This document shows positions 19,373 through 28,969 of a stretch of 64,000 nucleotides of DNA, in pieces. A program made the position numbers and the translations under genes. Location of the stretch: contig NZ_ML769301.1 in NCBI RefSeq assembly GCF_009720385.1, positions 372,001-436,000 on the forward strand, in the 5' to 3' direction. Below the pieces are notes generated by a model. That model worked only from the letters and a program-made list of their open reading frames with translations. It was not told the DNA's origin and did not search any database. Position 1 is the first letter of the stretch. Each line of letters begins with the position of its first letter. The stretch comes from Catellatospora vulcania. GTDB lineage: Bacteria; Actinomycetota; Actinomycetes; Mycobacteriales; Micromonosporaceae.

Positions 19373-22300
19373 CTACCCGCCGAACCGGTAGGCGCGCAGG
19401 ATGGTCTGCTCCACCCGGTTGCCGGCGGCGTCGACGGCGACGGCCCGCAGTGATACGAAGCCCTGCCCCTTCGGGTGGCACAACGTGACGGTGCCGGCGC
19501 GGACGGATGTTCCCGTCCAGGTCACACCGTCGTCATAGGACGCGTCGACAGACAGGCTGCTCAGGCTCTCGACGTCCGCTCCCGGCTGCGCGACGACCGA
19601 CACCGGCACCGTGAACGAGCGGTCGGCCGGCGCCGTGTTGAAACGATCGAGCGGCGGCGCGAACCGGACCGCCCAGAGCGGCAGGACCGCGCCACCGTGC
19701 CCCGAGCGAAACGTCCACGCCGCGGTGGTCTGCGTGGAGAACGCGAACGGCGTGCCCCGCGACGCGGCCACCTCCAGCCGATAACGTCCATCGCCCGGCG
19801 GGACCGGGAACGTGCCCCGACCGGCGAGATCAGCTGAGCCGACCCGGACCCCGTCGCGGTACAGCACCGTCGTACCCAGCCCGGCTTCGCGGTCGACCCG
19901 GCCCGCGCCGTCGCCGTAGAGCGACAGGTCGACGTCGATGACGTCGCCGGTGCGGGTCACGCCCTTCGTGAACGCGCCGTCCGCACCGAAGGCGGGGCCG
20001 AACACGGCCTGGTTCCACCGCTGCTCGTAGGTCCGTCCCGCCTTGAACGCGGTCCAGCCGCTCACGACGGGACCGTAGCGCCAGCCGTCGCCCGACGCCG
20101 GATCGGTCCACGTGCGGTAGAGCCGGGCACGCCACTGCTTGCCCGGCTCGACGTCGACGTAGTGAACCGTCGTGGACGGAAGTGCCGAACCGATCGCGAA
20201 CACCGGAGTCTCGTCTTCCCGGCCGGGCCGGATGCTGCTGGTGGCTCCCCACAGCCCGACCATCGCCTCGTCGCCCGCGGCCACGGCGACGGGCAGTGTC
20301 GCGAGCTCGCCCTCGGCGACGGTCCGCCGGTAGCCGCTGATCATCCGCCCGTTCGCCTGGTGATGGCTGATCGTGTACAGCCAGGGGCTGTCGTGGAAGT
20401 AGCCGTCGGCGTCCGTGCCCGCCTTGGCGAACACCGTGCTGATGAAGGACGTGAAGCCCGCCGCCGGTATGCCGTCACCGACGTCGGCGGTGTAGAGCCG
20501 GTCGAAGGACGAGCCGCCCTGCCCACTGGTGATCGGCCCGGCGGAGGTCTGCAGGCTGAAGCCGATGTTCACCTGGGCCAGGGCCGCCGTGGGCCTCGGC
20601 ACGGTGATCATGCTCGTCCTGCCGAGCCGCGCGTCGAACGCCACGACTCGGTCGGAGGTCACGTCCAGCGCCGGACGGACCAGCAGGGTCATGGTGGGCT
20701 CATCGCGCTCCACCACCCAGCTGCTCAGCACGTAGCGGCCTCGGGGCATGCGCAGGGTGGCCGTCCCGTCCGGCCCGGAGGCGTTGAAGCCGACAAGGCC
20801 GTCGTACCGGTTCACGTCGTCGGCGAACATGGCCGGCTGCCCGTCGCGTCCCAGATGGCTCAGCGTGACGTCATAGCTCTCCACCTCCTTGTCCACGGCG
20901 AACGGCGTGCGCACCGGGGCTCCGTCCGCGCCTGTCGCGGTCAGCGCACCGGTCAGCAGACCGTCCGGTCCGGCCACCCGGGTGTCGACGGTGACCGTCG
21001 CCTGCGCGCTGCCGCCCGCCGGAACCGTCAGCCGCGCCGGCGTGACCGCGACCGAACCGGCCGGTGCGGGGACGCCGCCGACCGTGGCGGCAACGGCCAG
21101 ATCCAACATCACGGGAGTCGACGACGAGTTGGCGTAGGTGACGGTGCGGGTCAGCACCTCGTCGTCGCCGTGCGGCCAGCGTTGGGTGCCGAAGCCGAGG
21201 CTCCCGGGTTCGGCCGTGACCGGCCGGGCGATGGCCGCGGCGACGTCCACCCGGCCGGCCCCCTGGTCGAAGACGGAGGCCGACGCGTTCGGCTTCGCCG
21301 TGCCCGTCAGCGCGGCCTTGATCCGCAGACCTGTCCACTCCGGGTGCTGCTGGGCGAGGATCGCGGCGGTGCCAGCGGCGTGCGGCGTCGCCATCGAGGT
21401 GCCGGACAGGGTGACGTAGGAGTCGCCGGGCTCGCCGTCGAGCCCCGTGGCTTCCTTGCTCCGGGCCGCGGTGATGTCCACGCCCGGCGCGGTGAGGTCC
21501 GGTTTGAGACCGCCGTCACCGGCCCGTGGCCCGCGGCCGGAGAAGTCGGCGATGGCGTCGCCCGCGGTGACCGCACCGACCGCCAGGGCCGCGTCGGCGC
21601 TGGCCGGGCTGCTCACCGACTTCGCGTACGGTCCGTCGTTGCCGGCCGCGACCACGAACAGCGTGCCGTACTGGCGGGTGAGGGTCTCGACCGCCTCCTC
21701 CAGGGGATCGACACCCGGTGAGTCCCAGCCGCCCAGGCTCATGTTGACGATCTTGGCGTGCTGCTCCTCGGCGGCCCACTGCATCCCCGCCAGGATCCAC
21801 GACTCCTCGCAGCCCCACTCGACGCAGACCTTCCCGTCGACCAGCCGCACGTCCGGGGCGACACCCCGGTATCGCCCGGCCGAGGCCGCGCCGCTGCCCG
21901 CGAGGGTCGAGGCGACGTGGGTGCCGTGGCCGGCGATGTCGCGGTCGTCCTCGCCGCCCTCGTCGACGCCACCGGTGAAGTTGCCGCGGGCGGCCACCTT
22001 CCCGGCGAGGTCGGGATGGGTGTCGTCGATGCCCGTGTCGAGCACGGCCACGGTCACCCCCTGCCCGGTGAGCCCCGCCTCCCAGGCCGCGGGCGCGCCG
22101 ATCTGCGCGACGCTCACGTCGAGAGCTGGTTTGAGCAGGCCGTCCAGCCAGACCTTGCCGATGGGGCGCTTCATGGCCTGGCCGCGCTGGCCGGTCAGCT
22201 CCCGCCAGAACGCGGCAGCCCGCGAGCGGTCCTGCGTGACGGACAGCATGCCCAGCCGAGGCAGCTCCCGCCTGACCCGTCCACCGGTCGGCACTGCCGC

Positions 22301-22753
22301 GGCTGCCGAACGGGTCTGTGCCGCGCCGGTGCCGTCGGCCGTGACGATCAGTGGAAGCTCACCTCGCCTGGTGTCGTAGCCGTACTCCAGCAGCGCCGTC
22401 ACGTCGAACAGCCGCGGATCGAGCCGACCGGAGGCCAGCAGTGCCATGGCGTCGCTCGGGATCACCCGCAGGCGTCCCCGGGACCGGCTGGTCGCGAAGG
22501 TCACGTGTGCGCGGCCCTGCGCGGGCTCGACCGACACCGCCGCGCCGTCACCGACGGTCACCCGGTCTCCGGTCACCAGGGTCACCGTCTGTCCGGTCCG
22601 GACTCCCGGTGTCGCGGCCGTCGTCGCCGGGGGTTGCGCGGCGACGGGCGCCGGTCCGGACAGCAGCCCGGTCGTGAGCAGAACCGCGGCGCCGGTGATT
22701 CGCTTCCACCGCGACGGGGATGGACGAGGGTCGTGCCGTGAGTGAAGTGTCAC
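19373..22753 (-). CDS. secreted S8 family serine peptidase (subtilase), 1126 aa
   Basis: The start is a GTG at 22753 with AAGGAG at 8-nt spacing. A signal peptide (hydrophobic run about 20-40) is followed by a propeptide-like region with TGDRVTV, and by the subtilase domain: catalytic Asp239 in AVLDTGIDDTHPDL, His276 in GHGTHVAS, oxyanion Asn in VVAAGNDGP, and Ser453 in LSGTSMATPHAAG. After the catalytic domain come about 600 residues of beta-rich modules, with a predicted exported, degradative role. The second S8 gene in this window (50234-53650) has the same architecture, including the same C-terminal QTIIRAYR-type ending, so the two are paralogues. Substrate unknown. Confidence 0.93.
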   Translation of the reverse strand: MTLHSRHDPRPSPSRWKRITGAAVLLTTGLLSGPAPVAAQPPATTAATPGVRTGQTVTLVTGDRVTVGDGAAVSVEPAQGRAHVTFATSRSRGRLRVIPSDAMALLASGRLDPRLFDVTALLEYGYDTRRGELPLIVTADGTGAAQTRSAAAAVPTGGRVRRELPRLGMLSVTQDRSRAAAFWRELTGQRGQAMKRPIGKVWLDGLLKPALDVSVAQIGAPAAWEAGLTGQGVTVAVLDTGIDDTHPDLAGKVAARGNFTGGVDEGGEDDRDIAGHGTHVASTLAGSGAASAGRYRGVAPDVRLVDGKVCVEWGCEESWILAGMQWAAEEQHAKIVNMSLGGWDSPGVDPLEEAVETLTRQYGTLFVVAAGNDGPYAKSVSSPASADAALAVGAVTAGDAIADFSGRGPRAGDGGLKPDLTAPGVDITAARSKEATGLDGEPGDSYVTLSGTSMATPHAAGTAAILAQQHPEWTGLRIKAALTGTAKPNASASVFDQGAGRVDVAAAIARPVTAEPGSLGFGTQRWPHGDDEVLTRTVTYANSSSTPVMLDLAVAATVGGVPAPAGSVAVTPARLTVPAGGSAQATVTVDTRVAGPDGLLTGALTATGADGAPVRTPFAVDKEVESYDVTLSHLGRDGQPAMFADDVNRYDGLVGFNASGPDGTATLRMPRGRYVLSSWVVERDEPTMTLLVRPALDVTSDRVVAFDARLGRTSMITVPRPTAALAQVNIGFSLQTSAGPITSGQGGSSFDRLYTADVGDGIPAAGFTSFISTVFAKAGTDADGYFHDSPWLYTISHHQANGRMISGYRRTVAEGELATLPVAVAAGDEAMVGLWGATSSIRPGREDETPVFAIGSALPSTTVHYVDVEPGKQWRARLYRTWTDPASGDGWRYGPVVSGWTAFKAGRTYEQRWNQAVFGPAFGADGAFTKGVTRTGDVIDVDLSLYGDGAGRVDREAGLGTTVLYRDGVRVGSADLAGRGTFPVPPGDGRYRLEVAASRGTPFAFSTQTTAAWTFRSGHGGAVLPLWAVRFAPPLDRFNTAPADRSFTVPVSVVAQPGADVESLSSLSVDASYDDGVTWTGTSVRAGTVTLCHPKGQGFVSLRAVAVDAAGNRVEQTILRAYRFGG

Positions 22754-22864
22754 TGGCCATGCTCCTTGGGAAGGGTAGCGGTCGACCAGTAATGGCGCTG
22801 TGCAAGGGATTCTTACGGCGATCGCGGATGAAGGTTCATGTGTCGCGGAGGTTACGGCGAAACA

Positions 22865-22893
22865 TTGACAACGTTAAGTGGGCAACCTAGGGT
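22865..22893 (+). promoter_or_regulatory. sigma-70-type promoter of the rhamnosidase gene
   Basis: TTGACA (22865-22870), a 17-nt spacer and TAGGGT (22888-22893) form a near-ideal housekeeping promoter in an unusually A/T-rich stretch 62 nt upstream of the start codon at 22955. The predicted transcription start is near 22900, upstream of the LacI-type operator. Confidence 0.65.
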
Positions 22894-22912
22894 CTGGGCA
22901 CCGGCCGTGCAA

Positions 22913-22924
22913 TGAAACGTTTTA
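22913..22924 (+). promoter_or_regulatory. LacI-family-type operator
   Basis: TGAAACGTTTTA has the perfect palindromic core AAACGTTT (22915-22922) with a central CG, the hallmark of LacI-family operators of sugar-catabolic genes. It lies about 13 nt downstream of the predicted transcription start, a repressing position. No LacI-family gene is encoded in the window. Confidence 0.6.
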
Positions 22925-22954
22925 ATCGACGCGATCCCCCTCATAGGAGTCGCC

Positions 22955-25900
22955 ATGCACCGTCCCGTCCCCACCCACAGCCCCCGCCGCGGACGTGTGG
23001 CAGCCGTCCTCGCCGTCCTGCTCACCGCCACCGCCGTCCTGACCGCCGTACCCGCAGCCGCCGCCACCCCGGTCAGCGTCAGCGGCGCGCACTGGATCTG
23101 GTATCCCGAAGGCGATCCGCGCACCACGGCGCCGATCGGCCACCGCTACTTCCGCAAGACCTTCACCGCGCCCACCGGCGCCGTCAGCGACGCGCAGCTC
23201 GTCGTCACCGGCGACGACACCGTCGACGTGTGGCTCAACGGCAAACCCCTCGCAGGGTCGCCCCGCGCTGTCGACTCGTGGAAGAACGCCCTTTACGTCG
23301 ACCTCGCCCCGGCCCTGGTCGCCGGGACCAACACCCTCGCCATCGCGGCGCAGAACACCACCGCGAGCCCGGCCGGCCTGCTCGGCCGGGTGCAGGTGAC
23401 CACGTCGGGCGGCACCGCCGACCTGATCACCGACGGCGGCTGGAAGGCGTTCCCGAGCGCGCCGACCGGCTGGGAGCAGCCCGGCTTCGCCGACGGCGGC
23501 TGGCCCGCCGCCGCCGACCTGGGCGCGTACGGCATCGCGCCGTGGAACAGCGCTGTGATCGCGCCGACGGGCAGTGGCACGTCGCCGTTCGCGGTGGCGG
23601 AGGCGACCACCGAGCGGCGCGTCAACCCGCTGGGCGTCGACGCCGCCGCGCCGAGGTTCGGCTGGAAGCTGACCTCGGGCACCGCGCAGCAGTTCCAGGC
23701 CGCGTACCAGGTGATCGTGGCCAGCAGCAGCGCCAACGCGGGCAACGGCACCGGCGACGTGTGGGACAGCGGCCGGGTCACCGGCCGCCAGGCCGTCGAC
23801 GTCGCCTACGCGGGTCCCGCGCTGACCTCGCTGCGCCGTTACTACTGGCGGGTGCGGGTCTGGGACACGCACGGCCGCGCGAGCGGCTGGAGCACCGTCC
23901 AGTTCTTCGAGACCGGCCTGCGCAACCCGGCGAGTGAATGGCAGGCCTCGTACATCGGCCAGCCCGCCGCCACCGACGGCCTGACCGGAGCGAGCTGGAT
24001 CTGGTACCCGGAGGGCGACCCGATCGCCGGGCTCCCGCCGATGACCCGCTACTTCCGGCGCACCGTCGCCCTGTCGGCCGCGCCGTCCCAGGCGAGCCTG
24101 GTGGTGACCGGCGACGACACCGCCGACGTGTGGGTCAACGGCGTACAGGTCAGCAGCTCACCGCGGGTCACCGACTCGTGGAAGCAGGCGACCGTCGTCG
24201 ACCTGGCCGGGCGGCTGACCGCAGGCAACAACGTCATCGCGGTCGCGGCCCAGAACACCACCCAGTCGCCGACCGGCGTCATCGCGAAGCTCACCGTCGG
24301 CGGCGGCCCGACCGTCCCCACCGACGCGGCCTGGAAGGCGTCGCAGACCGGCCCGTCCGGCTGGCAGCAGGTCGGCTACAACGACAGCGGCTGGACCGCG
24401 GCCCGCGCGCTCACCGCGTACGGCACCGGTCCGTGGGGCGCCAACGTGGTCGTCCGCCGCGCCGCTCCGCTGCTGCGCAAGGGGTTCACCATCAGCAAGC
24501 CGGTCGCCTCGGCCCGGCTGCTGACCACCGCCCTCGGCCTGCACGAGACCCGGCTCAACGGGGCCAAGGTGGGCGCGGACGCGCTCGCCCCCGGCTGGAC
24601 CGACTACAACAAGCGCCTGCAGTACAAGGTGTACGACGTCACCGGCCAGCTGCGGCAGGGCGCCAACGCCCTCGGCGCGTGGCTGGGCAGCGGCTGGTAC
24701 TCCGGCAGCCTCGGCATGGCCGGCTCGCAGCGCTACGGCACCCAGCCGTGGTACTCCGCCCAGCTGCACATCAGCTACACCGACGGCACCAGCGCCGTGA
24801 TCCGCACCGACAACACGTGGAAGGTCGGCACCGGCCCGATCCGGGCCGAGGACCTCTACGCCGGTGAGGAGTACGACGCCCGGCTCGCGGTCAACGGCTG
24901 GGACGGCCCGGACTACAACGACGGCTCCTGGCCGGTCGCCGCGGTGCGCACCGGCACCGCGCCGCGCCTGGTGTCGCAGGTGGACAACGGCGTGACCGTG
25001 CAGTCCGAACTGCGGCCGATCTCGCTCAACCAGCCCAAGCCCGGCGTATGGGTGTTCGACCTGGGCCAGAACTTCACCGGCTGGGACCGGCTGCGGGTCA
25101 CCGGCGCCGCCGGCACCGTCGTCACGCTGCGCCACGCGGAGGTGCTCAACGCCGACGGCACCATCTACACCGACAACCTGCGCGCCGCGGGCCTGGCCAC
25201 CGACCGGTACACCCTGGCGGGCACCGGATCCCAGGAGGTCTGGACGCCGCGGTTCACCGTGCACGGCTACCGCTACGTCGAGGTCACCGGCTTCCCGGGC
25301 ACCCCGAACCTGGACACGATCACCGGCCTGGCCGCGTGGACCAGCGCGTCCCAGCCGGGCACGCTGACCACGTCCAACACCCTGATCAACCAGCTCCAGC
25401 AGGCGATCATCTGGGGACAGCGGTCCAACATGCTGTCCATCCCGACGGACTGCCCGAACCGCGACGAGCGGCTCGGCTGGACCGGCGACATCGCCTCGTT
25501 CGCCGCCACGTCCACCTTCAACCTCGACATGCAGGCGTTCCTGGACAAGTTCGCCGACGACCTCACCGACGCCCAGCACGCCGACGGAGCCTTCACCGAC
25601 ACCGCACCCGACGCCTGCTGCGGCGCGGGCACGGCCGGCTGGGGCGACGCGGGCGTGATCGTCCCGTACATGCTGTGGCAGCGCTACGGCGACCTCCAGG
25701 TCGTCAACCAGCACTTCGACGCCATGGCCCGCTGGGTCGACTACCTGCGCAGCACCTCCGGCGCGGACCTGATCCGCAACACCGGCGGCTACGGCGACTG
25801 GCTCAACGTCAACGACGACACGGCCCGCGACCTCATCGCCACGGCGTTCTTCTCCTGGTCGGCACGGCTCGTGTCCCGGATGGCCGCGGCCACCGGGCGC

Positions 25901-26668
25901 ACCGCGCAGGCGAGCAGCTACGGCACGCTCGCCGACCAGGTCGCGACGGCGTTCACCAACCGGTGGGTCGCCGCCGACGGCACCGTGGCAGGCAACACGC
26001 AGACCGGCTACGTGCTGGCGCTGGCGTTCGGGCTGCTGCCGGCCAACCGGGTCGCCGGGGCGGTGAACAAGCTCGTCGCGGAGGTCGCGTCGGCCGGGGG
26101 TCACCTGACCGTCGGCTTCCTCGGGGTGGAGAACCTGCTGCCGGTGCTCGCCGACAACGGCCGGGCCGACATCGCGTACCAGATCCTGCTGCAGCCCGGC
26201 TATCCCGGCTGGGGCTACATGCTCAGCAGGGGAGCGACCACGATCTGGGAGCGCTGGGACGGCATCCAGACCAACGGCGCGTTCCAGACCCCCTCGATGA
26301 ACTCCTTCAACCACTACGGCCTCGGCTCGGTCGGGGACTTCCTCTACCGGCAGGTCGGCGGCCTGTCGGCGGCGAGCCCCGGGTACCAGTCGCAGCTGGT
26401 CGCGCCGCGTCCCGGTGGCGGCCTGACCTCGGCCAAGTCGGCGATGCAGACGCCCTACGGGCAGGCGGTCAGCGACTGGTCGGTGTCCGGCGGGGTGCTC
26501 ACGCTGCGGGTCACCGTCCCGGCGGGCACCTCGGCGACGGTACGGGTGCCCGCTGCGTCGGCCGCCGCGGTGACCGCACCGGCGCAGGCCGTGCCGTTCG
26601 GCTACGGCCAGGGCGCGGCGTCCTACCACCTGCCTTCGGGCAGCTACGTGTTCACCGCCCCGGCGTGA
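22955..26668 (+). CDS. secreted GH78 alpha-L-rhamnosidase with duplicated N-terminal module
   Basis: 1237 residues, ATG at 22955 after AGGAG. Signal peptide to about residue 37. A module beginning GAHWIWYPEGDP (about 47-190) is repeated at about 345-490 (GASWIWYPEGDP). Between them lies a rhamnosidase FN3-like domain (VNPLGVDAAAPRFGWKL), then the Bac_rhamnosid_N region (LNGAKVGADALAPGWTDYNKR), a middle beta domain, and the (alpha/alpha)6 catalytic domain with TDCPNRDERLGWTGD near residue 831, whose acidic residues include the general acid. A C-terminal beta-sandwich ends the protein. It releases terminal alpha-L-rhamnose from plant or microbial glycans outside the cell. Probably induced by sugar through the upstream LacI-type operator. 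Confidence 0.93.
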   Translation: MHRPVPTHSPRRGRVAAVLAVLLTATAVLTAVPAAAATPVSVSGAHWIWYPEGDPRTTAPIGHRYFRKTFTAPTGAVSDAQLVVTGDDTVDVWLNGKPLAGSPRAVDSWKNALYVDLAPALVAGTNTLAIAAQNTTASPAGLLGRVQVTTSGGTADLITDGGWKAFPSAPTGWEQPGFADGGWPAAADLGAYGIAPWNSAVIAPTGSGTSPFAVAEATTERRVNPLGVDAAAPRFGWKLTSGTAQQFQAAYQVIVASSSANAGNGTGDVWDSGRVTGRQAVDVAYAGPALTSLRRYYWRVRVWDTHGRASGWSTVQFFETGLRNPASEWQASYIGQPAATDGLTGASWIWYPEGDPIAGLPPMTRYFRRTVALSAAPSQASLVVTGDDTADVWVNGVQVSSSPRVTDSWKQATVVDLAGRLTAGNNVIAVAAQNTTQSPTGVIAKLTVGGGPTVPTDAAWKASQTGPSGWQQVGYNDSGWTAARALTAYGTGPWGANVVVRRAAPLLRKGFTISKPVASARLLTTALGLHETRLNGAKVGADALAPGWTDYNKRLQYKVYDVTGQLRQGANALGAWLGSGWYSGSLGMAGSQRYGTQPWYSAQLHISYTDGTSAVIRTDNTWKVGTGPIRAEDLYAGEEYDARLAVNGWDGPDYNDGSWPVAAVRTGTAPRLVSQVDNGVTVQSELRPISLNQPKPGVWVFDLGQNFTGWDRLRVTGAAGTVVTLRHAEVLNADGTIYTDNLRAAGLATDRYTLAGTGSQEVWTPRFTVHGYRYVEVTGFPGTPNLDTITGLAAWTSASQPGTLTTSNTLINQLQQAIIWGQRSNMLSIPTDCPNRDERLGWTGDIASFAATSTFNLDMQAFLDKFADDLTDAQHADGAFTDTAPDACCGAGTAGWGDAGVIVPYMLWQRYGDLQVVNQHFDAMARWVDYLRSTSGADLIRNTGGYGDWLNVNDDTARDLIATAFFSWSARLVSRMAAATGRTAQASSYGTLADQVATAFTNRWVAADGTVAGNTQTGYVLALAFGLLPANRVAGAVNKLVAEVASAGGHLTVGFLGVENLLPVLADNGRADIAYQILLQPGYPGWGYMLSRGATTIWERWDGIQTNGAFQTPSMNSFNHYGLGSVGDFLYRQVGGLSAASPGYQSQLVAPRPGGGLTSAKSAMQTPYGQAVSDWSVSGGVLTLRVTVPAGTSATVRVPAASAAAVTAPAQAVPFGYGQGAASYHLPSGSYVFTAPA

Positions 26669-26686
26669 TCGCGTATCGGTGAGAAG

Positions 26687-26717
26687 CGGCCCGCCCCGGC
26701 GCGACCGGGGCGGGCCG
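26687..26717 (+). terminator. terminator after the rhamnosidase gene
   Basis: A perfect 13-bp stem CGGCCCGCCCCGG / CCGGGGCGGGCCG with a 5-nt loop (CGCGA), 18 nt past the stop codon, followed by TCTCGTCG. Confidence 0.75.
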
Positions 26718-26884
26718 TCTCGTCGATGCGTGCTACCGTTCGCGCATGATCTCGCGTCGTCAGGGCTGGTGGCTCGCCTCATAGGCGGTCATCCCCCCAC
26801 GCGTACACCGCGGCCGCCTCCGGACGAGGCGGCCGTCGTCGTTGACAGGCCTCGACCGGTCGGCCCGACCTTCGAGGACGGACG

Positions 26885-27922
26885 ATGGACTGGACCACGA
26901 TTCTCACCACCCTGCTCGCGGGGGGCGACCTCACGACCGCCGAGTCCGCGTGGGCGATGACGCAGGTCGTGCGCGGCGAGGCCACCCCGGTGCAGCTGGC
27001 CGCATACCTGGTGGCGCTGCGCGCCAAGGGCGAGACGGCCGTCGAGGTCGCCGGTGCGGCGGACGCGCTGCTGGCCCACGCGGTGCCCGTCGTGTTTCCC
27101 GGTCCGGCCGTGGACATCGTCGGCACCGGCGGCGACGGGACCGGCGCCGTCAACATCTCCACCATGGCCGCGATCGTCGTGGCGGCCACCGGTCTCACCG
27201 TGGCCAAACACGGCGGCCGGGCCGCCTCGTCGACCTCGGCCGGTTCCGGCGACGTCATCGAACGCCTCGGCATCCCACTGGACCTGCCGCCCGCGCAGGT
27301 CGCGAAGGTCGCCGAGCGGGCGGGCATCGCCTACCTGTTCGCCCCGACCTTCCACAGCGGCCTGCGGCACGCCGGGCCGGTGCGCCGCGAACTGGGCGTA
27401 CCGACGATCTTCAACGTGCTCGCTCCGCTGATCAACCCGGCACGGCCCGCGTACGCGCTGGTCGGGGTGGCCGATCCGCGGTTCGTGTCGGTGCTCGCCT
27501 ACGTGCTGGCCGGCCGCGGCTGCCAGGCGCTGGTGGCGCGTGGGGACGACGGCCTGGACAAGCTGTCCACGAGCACCACCTCCCAGCTTGTGGAGGTGCG
27601 CGACGGGCAGGTGCGGCACACGGTGTTCCACCCGGAGCGGTTCGGCATCGCCCGCGCCGCGCCCGGGGCGCTGCGCGGCGGTGACGCCGCCGCGAACGCC
27701 GCCGTCGTGCACGCGCTGCTGGCTGGGGAGCGTGGCCCGGTACGCGACGCGGTGCTGATCAACGCGGCTGCGGCCTGCGCGACGACGGGCGGCGACGGCG
27801 ACTTGGACGACCGGATCGCGGCCGGGCTGGTCCGCTGTGCCGCCGCGATCGACTCCGGTGCCGCAGCGGCGACCCTCCACCGCTGGATCATCTCATCCAC
27901 CTCCAGCCGAGCCGGCTCCTGA
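26885..27922 (+). CDS. trpD: anthranilate phosphoribosyltransferase
   Basis: 345 residues, ATG at 26885 with GAGGACGG upstream. The N-terminal helical domain is followed by the PRPP-binding glycine loop DIVGTGGDGTGAVNIST (about 77-93) and KHGGRAASSTSAGSGD (about 108-123), the conserved TrpD blocks; a second Mg2+/anthranilate region follows. It transfers phosphoribosyl from PRPP to anthranilate in tryptophan biosynthesis. The canonical loop reads KHGNR; here it is KHGGR, a modest deviation. The gene is alone, with no other trp genes beside it, as is common in actinobacteria. A TrpD-like paralogue with another substrate (TrpD2/YbiB type) cannot be fully excluded. Confidence 0.88.
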   Translation: MDWTTILTTLLAGGDLTTAESAWAMTQVVRGEATPVQLAAYLVALRAKGETAVEVAGAADALLAHAVPVVFPGPAVDIVGTGGDGTGAVNISTMAAIVVAATGLTVAKHGGRAASSTSAGSGDVIERLGIPLDLPPAQVAKVAERAGIAYLFAPTFHSGLRHAGPVRRELGVPTIFNVLAPLINPARPAYALVGVADPRFVSVLAYVLAGRGCQALVARGDDGLDKLSTSTTSQLVEVRDGQVRHTVFHPERFGIARAAPGALRGGDAAANAAVVHALLAGERGPVRDAVLINAAAACATTGGDGDLDDRIAAGLVRCAAAIDSGAAAATLHRWIISSTSSRAGS

Positions 27923-28060
27923 TCTCGCGTCGGGCGATCATCGGCGCAGCGCTCGGGACCACCGGCCGAGGCGGCGGCCGGTGCCGCCGCTGGCATCGCA
28001 GGGGCCACGAGCTGCGAACTCTCGCCGAACCCCGGTGCATCCACCCAGTACGCTGCCACC

Positions 28061-28504
28061 GTGAACCGCAGCAGAGGCATGGTCCTGGTCAGTCGAGTGG
28101 CTGCCGGCCTTGTCATGATCGGATTCGCCCTGATCGGCCTGGGCTACCTGGCAACGCTTCCGACGTGGCTGGCCTACGGCCACGCGATGGCCGTCGCAGG
28201 GACGATCTGTATCGGGGTCCTCCTGTGCCACCCATACCTTGAGGTGCGAGGTCAGGGCTTCCAGCTCGGTGACAAAGCGGGCAGATCTCCCTACTGGTCG
28301 AACGCCCTCATGATCGTCTCTGTCGTCGTGGCGGTGGTGCTGGCTTTCACCTCCGGTCGCCATGAGGTCCGAGTGTTGACCGGTATGGCCAACTTCTTCG
28401 TATGTGTCATCGCCTTATGGTGCGGTGCTGCGGCCAACGCCAAGCCGAGCACCGCCTCGCTGGAGCCGGACATGGCAGCCGGATCCGCTTCGGGATCCAT
28501 GTGA
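28061..28504 (+). CDS. small four-helix membrane protein, unknown function
   Basis: 147 residues from the GTG at 28061; an in-frame ATG at 28079 is an alternative with AGAGG very close to it. Four hydrophobic segments are visible (about 8-28, 36-55, 84-100, 108-125) with a conserved-looking HPYLEVRGQGF loop after helix 2. The last 25 residues are polar. I do not recognise the family. Codon use is slightly less GC-biased than in neighbouring genes, which could mean weaker selection or acquisition. It is convergent with the DUF2283 gene. Confidence 0.6.
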   Translation: MNRSRGMVLVSRVAAGLVMIGFALIGLGYLATLPTWLAYGHAMAVAGTICIGVLLCHPYLEVRGQGFQLGDKAGRSPYWSNALMIVSVVVAVVLAFTSGRHEVRVLTGMANFFVCVIALWCGAAANAKPSTASLEPDMAAGSASGSM

Positions 28505-28555
28505 TGCGTGGGCGGTTGCCGGTCGGTTGATCCGCCGCGCTCGGCTGGATGATCA

Positions 28556-28891
28556 TCAGTCTTCTTGCTCGTGATCCTGGCCGCTGTCAAGGATCGCCTG
28601 CAGGAGGGCGGGCGGTAGATGTTCGCGGGCACCGAGGATCTCCACGCCGAGAATGTGGCCCTCGGCGTCGGCATCCAGGATGAACATGCCGTCCGCGGGG
28701 TCGAACGGGATCATCTGTTTGACCGCCGCGGCCGCGATGGGGTGATCGAGGTAGACGTATGCCGCGTCGGCTTCGCTGTCGTAGGTGCAGACCAGCGGGA
28801 TTCGCGCCTTCAGGTACATGGACATCAGGCTGGCATGGGCCAGGGTGTCTCCGGTGAGCGGCAGGTCTTGCTGATTCGTGCATAACATCAC
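28556..28891 (-). CDS. DUF2283 domain protein
   Basis: The core TYDSEADAAYVYLD, then FILDADAEGHILGVEILGA, is the DUF2283 pattern, a small soluble family of unknown function often found near stress or toxin-antitoxin genes. The start is uncertain. The reading frame opens at a GTG at 28891 without a ribosome binding site and contains a TTA leucine codon at position 3, rare in such genomes; an ATG at 28825 would give a compact domain of 89 residues. The gene is divergent from the GlsB-like gene, so both may share a promoter region around 28892-28969. Confidence 0.65.
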   Translation of the reverse strand: MMLCTNQQDLPLTGDTLAHASLMSMYLKARIPLVCTYDSEADAAYVYLDHPIAAAAVKQMIPFDPADGMFILDADAEGHILGVEILGAREHLPPALLQAILDSGQDHEQED

Positions 28892-28969
28892 AAATACGTA
28901 CGAGACACTGGAATCCCGATGTCTCGCGCGTCGGGGCTTGACCGCCTGCCGACGTGAAGGGTGTGCAAC

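Noticed and set aside
26885-27922. trpD as part of a tryptophan operon
   Set aside because: No trpE, trpC, trpB or trpA genes in the flanks; the gene stands alone.
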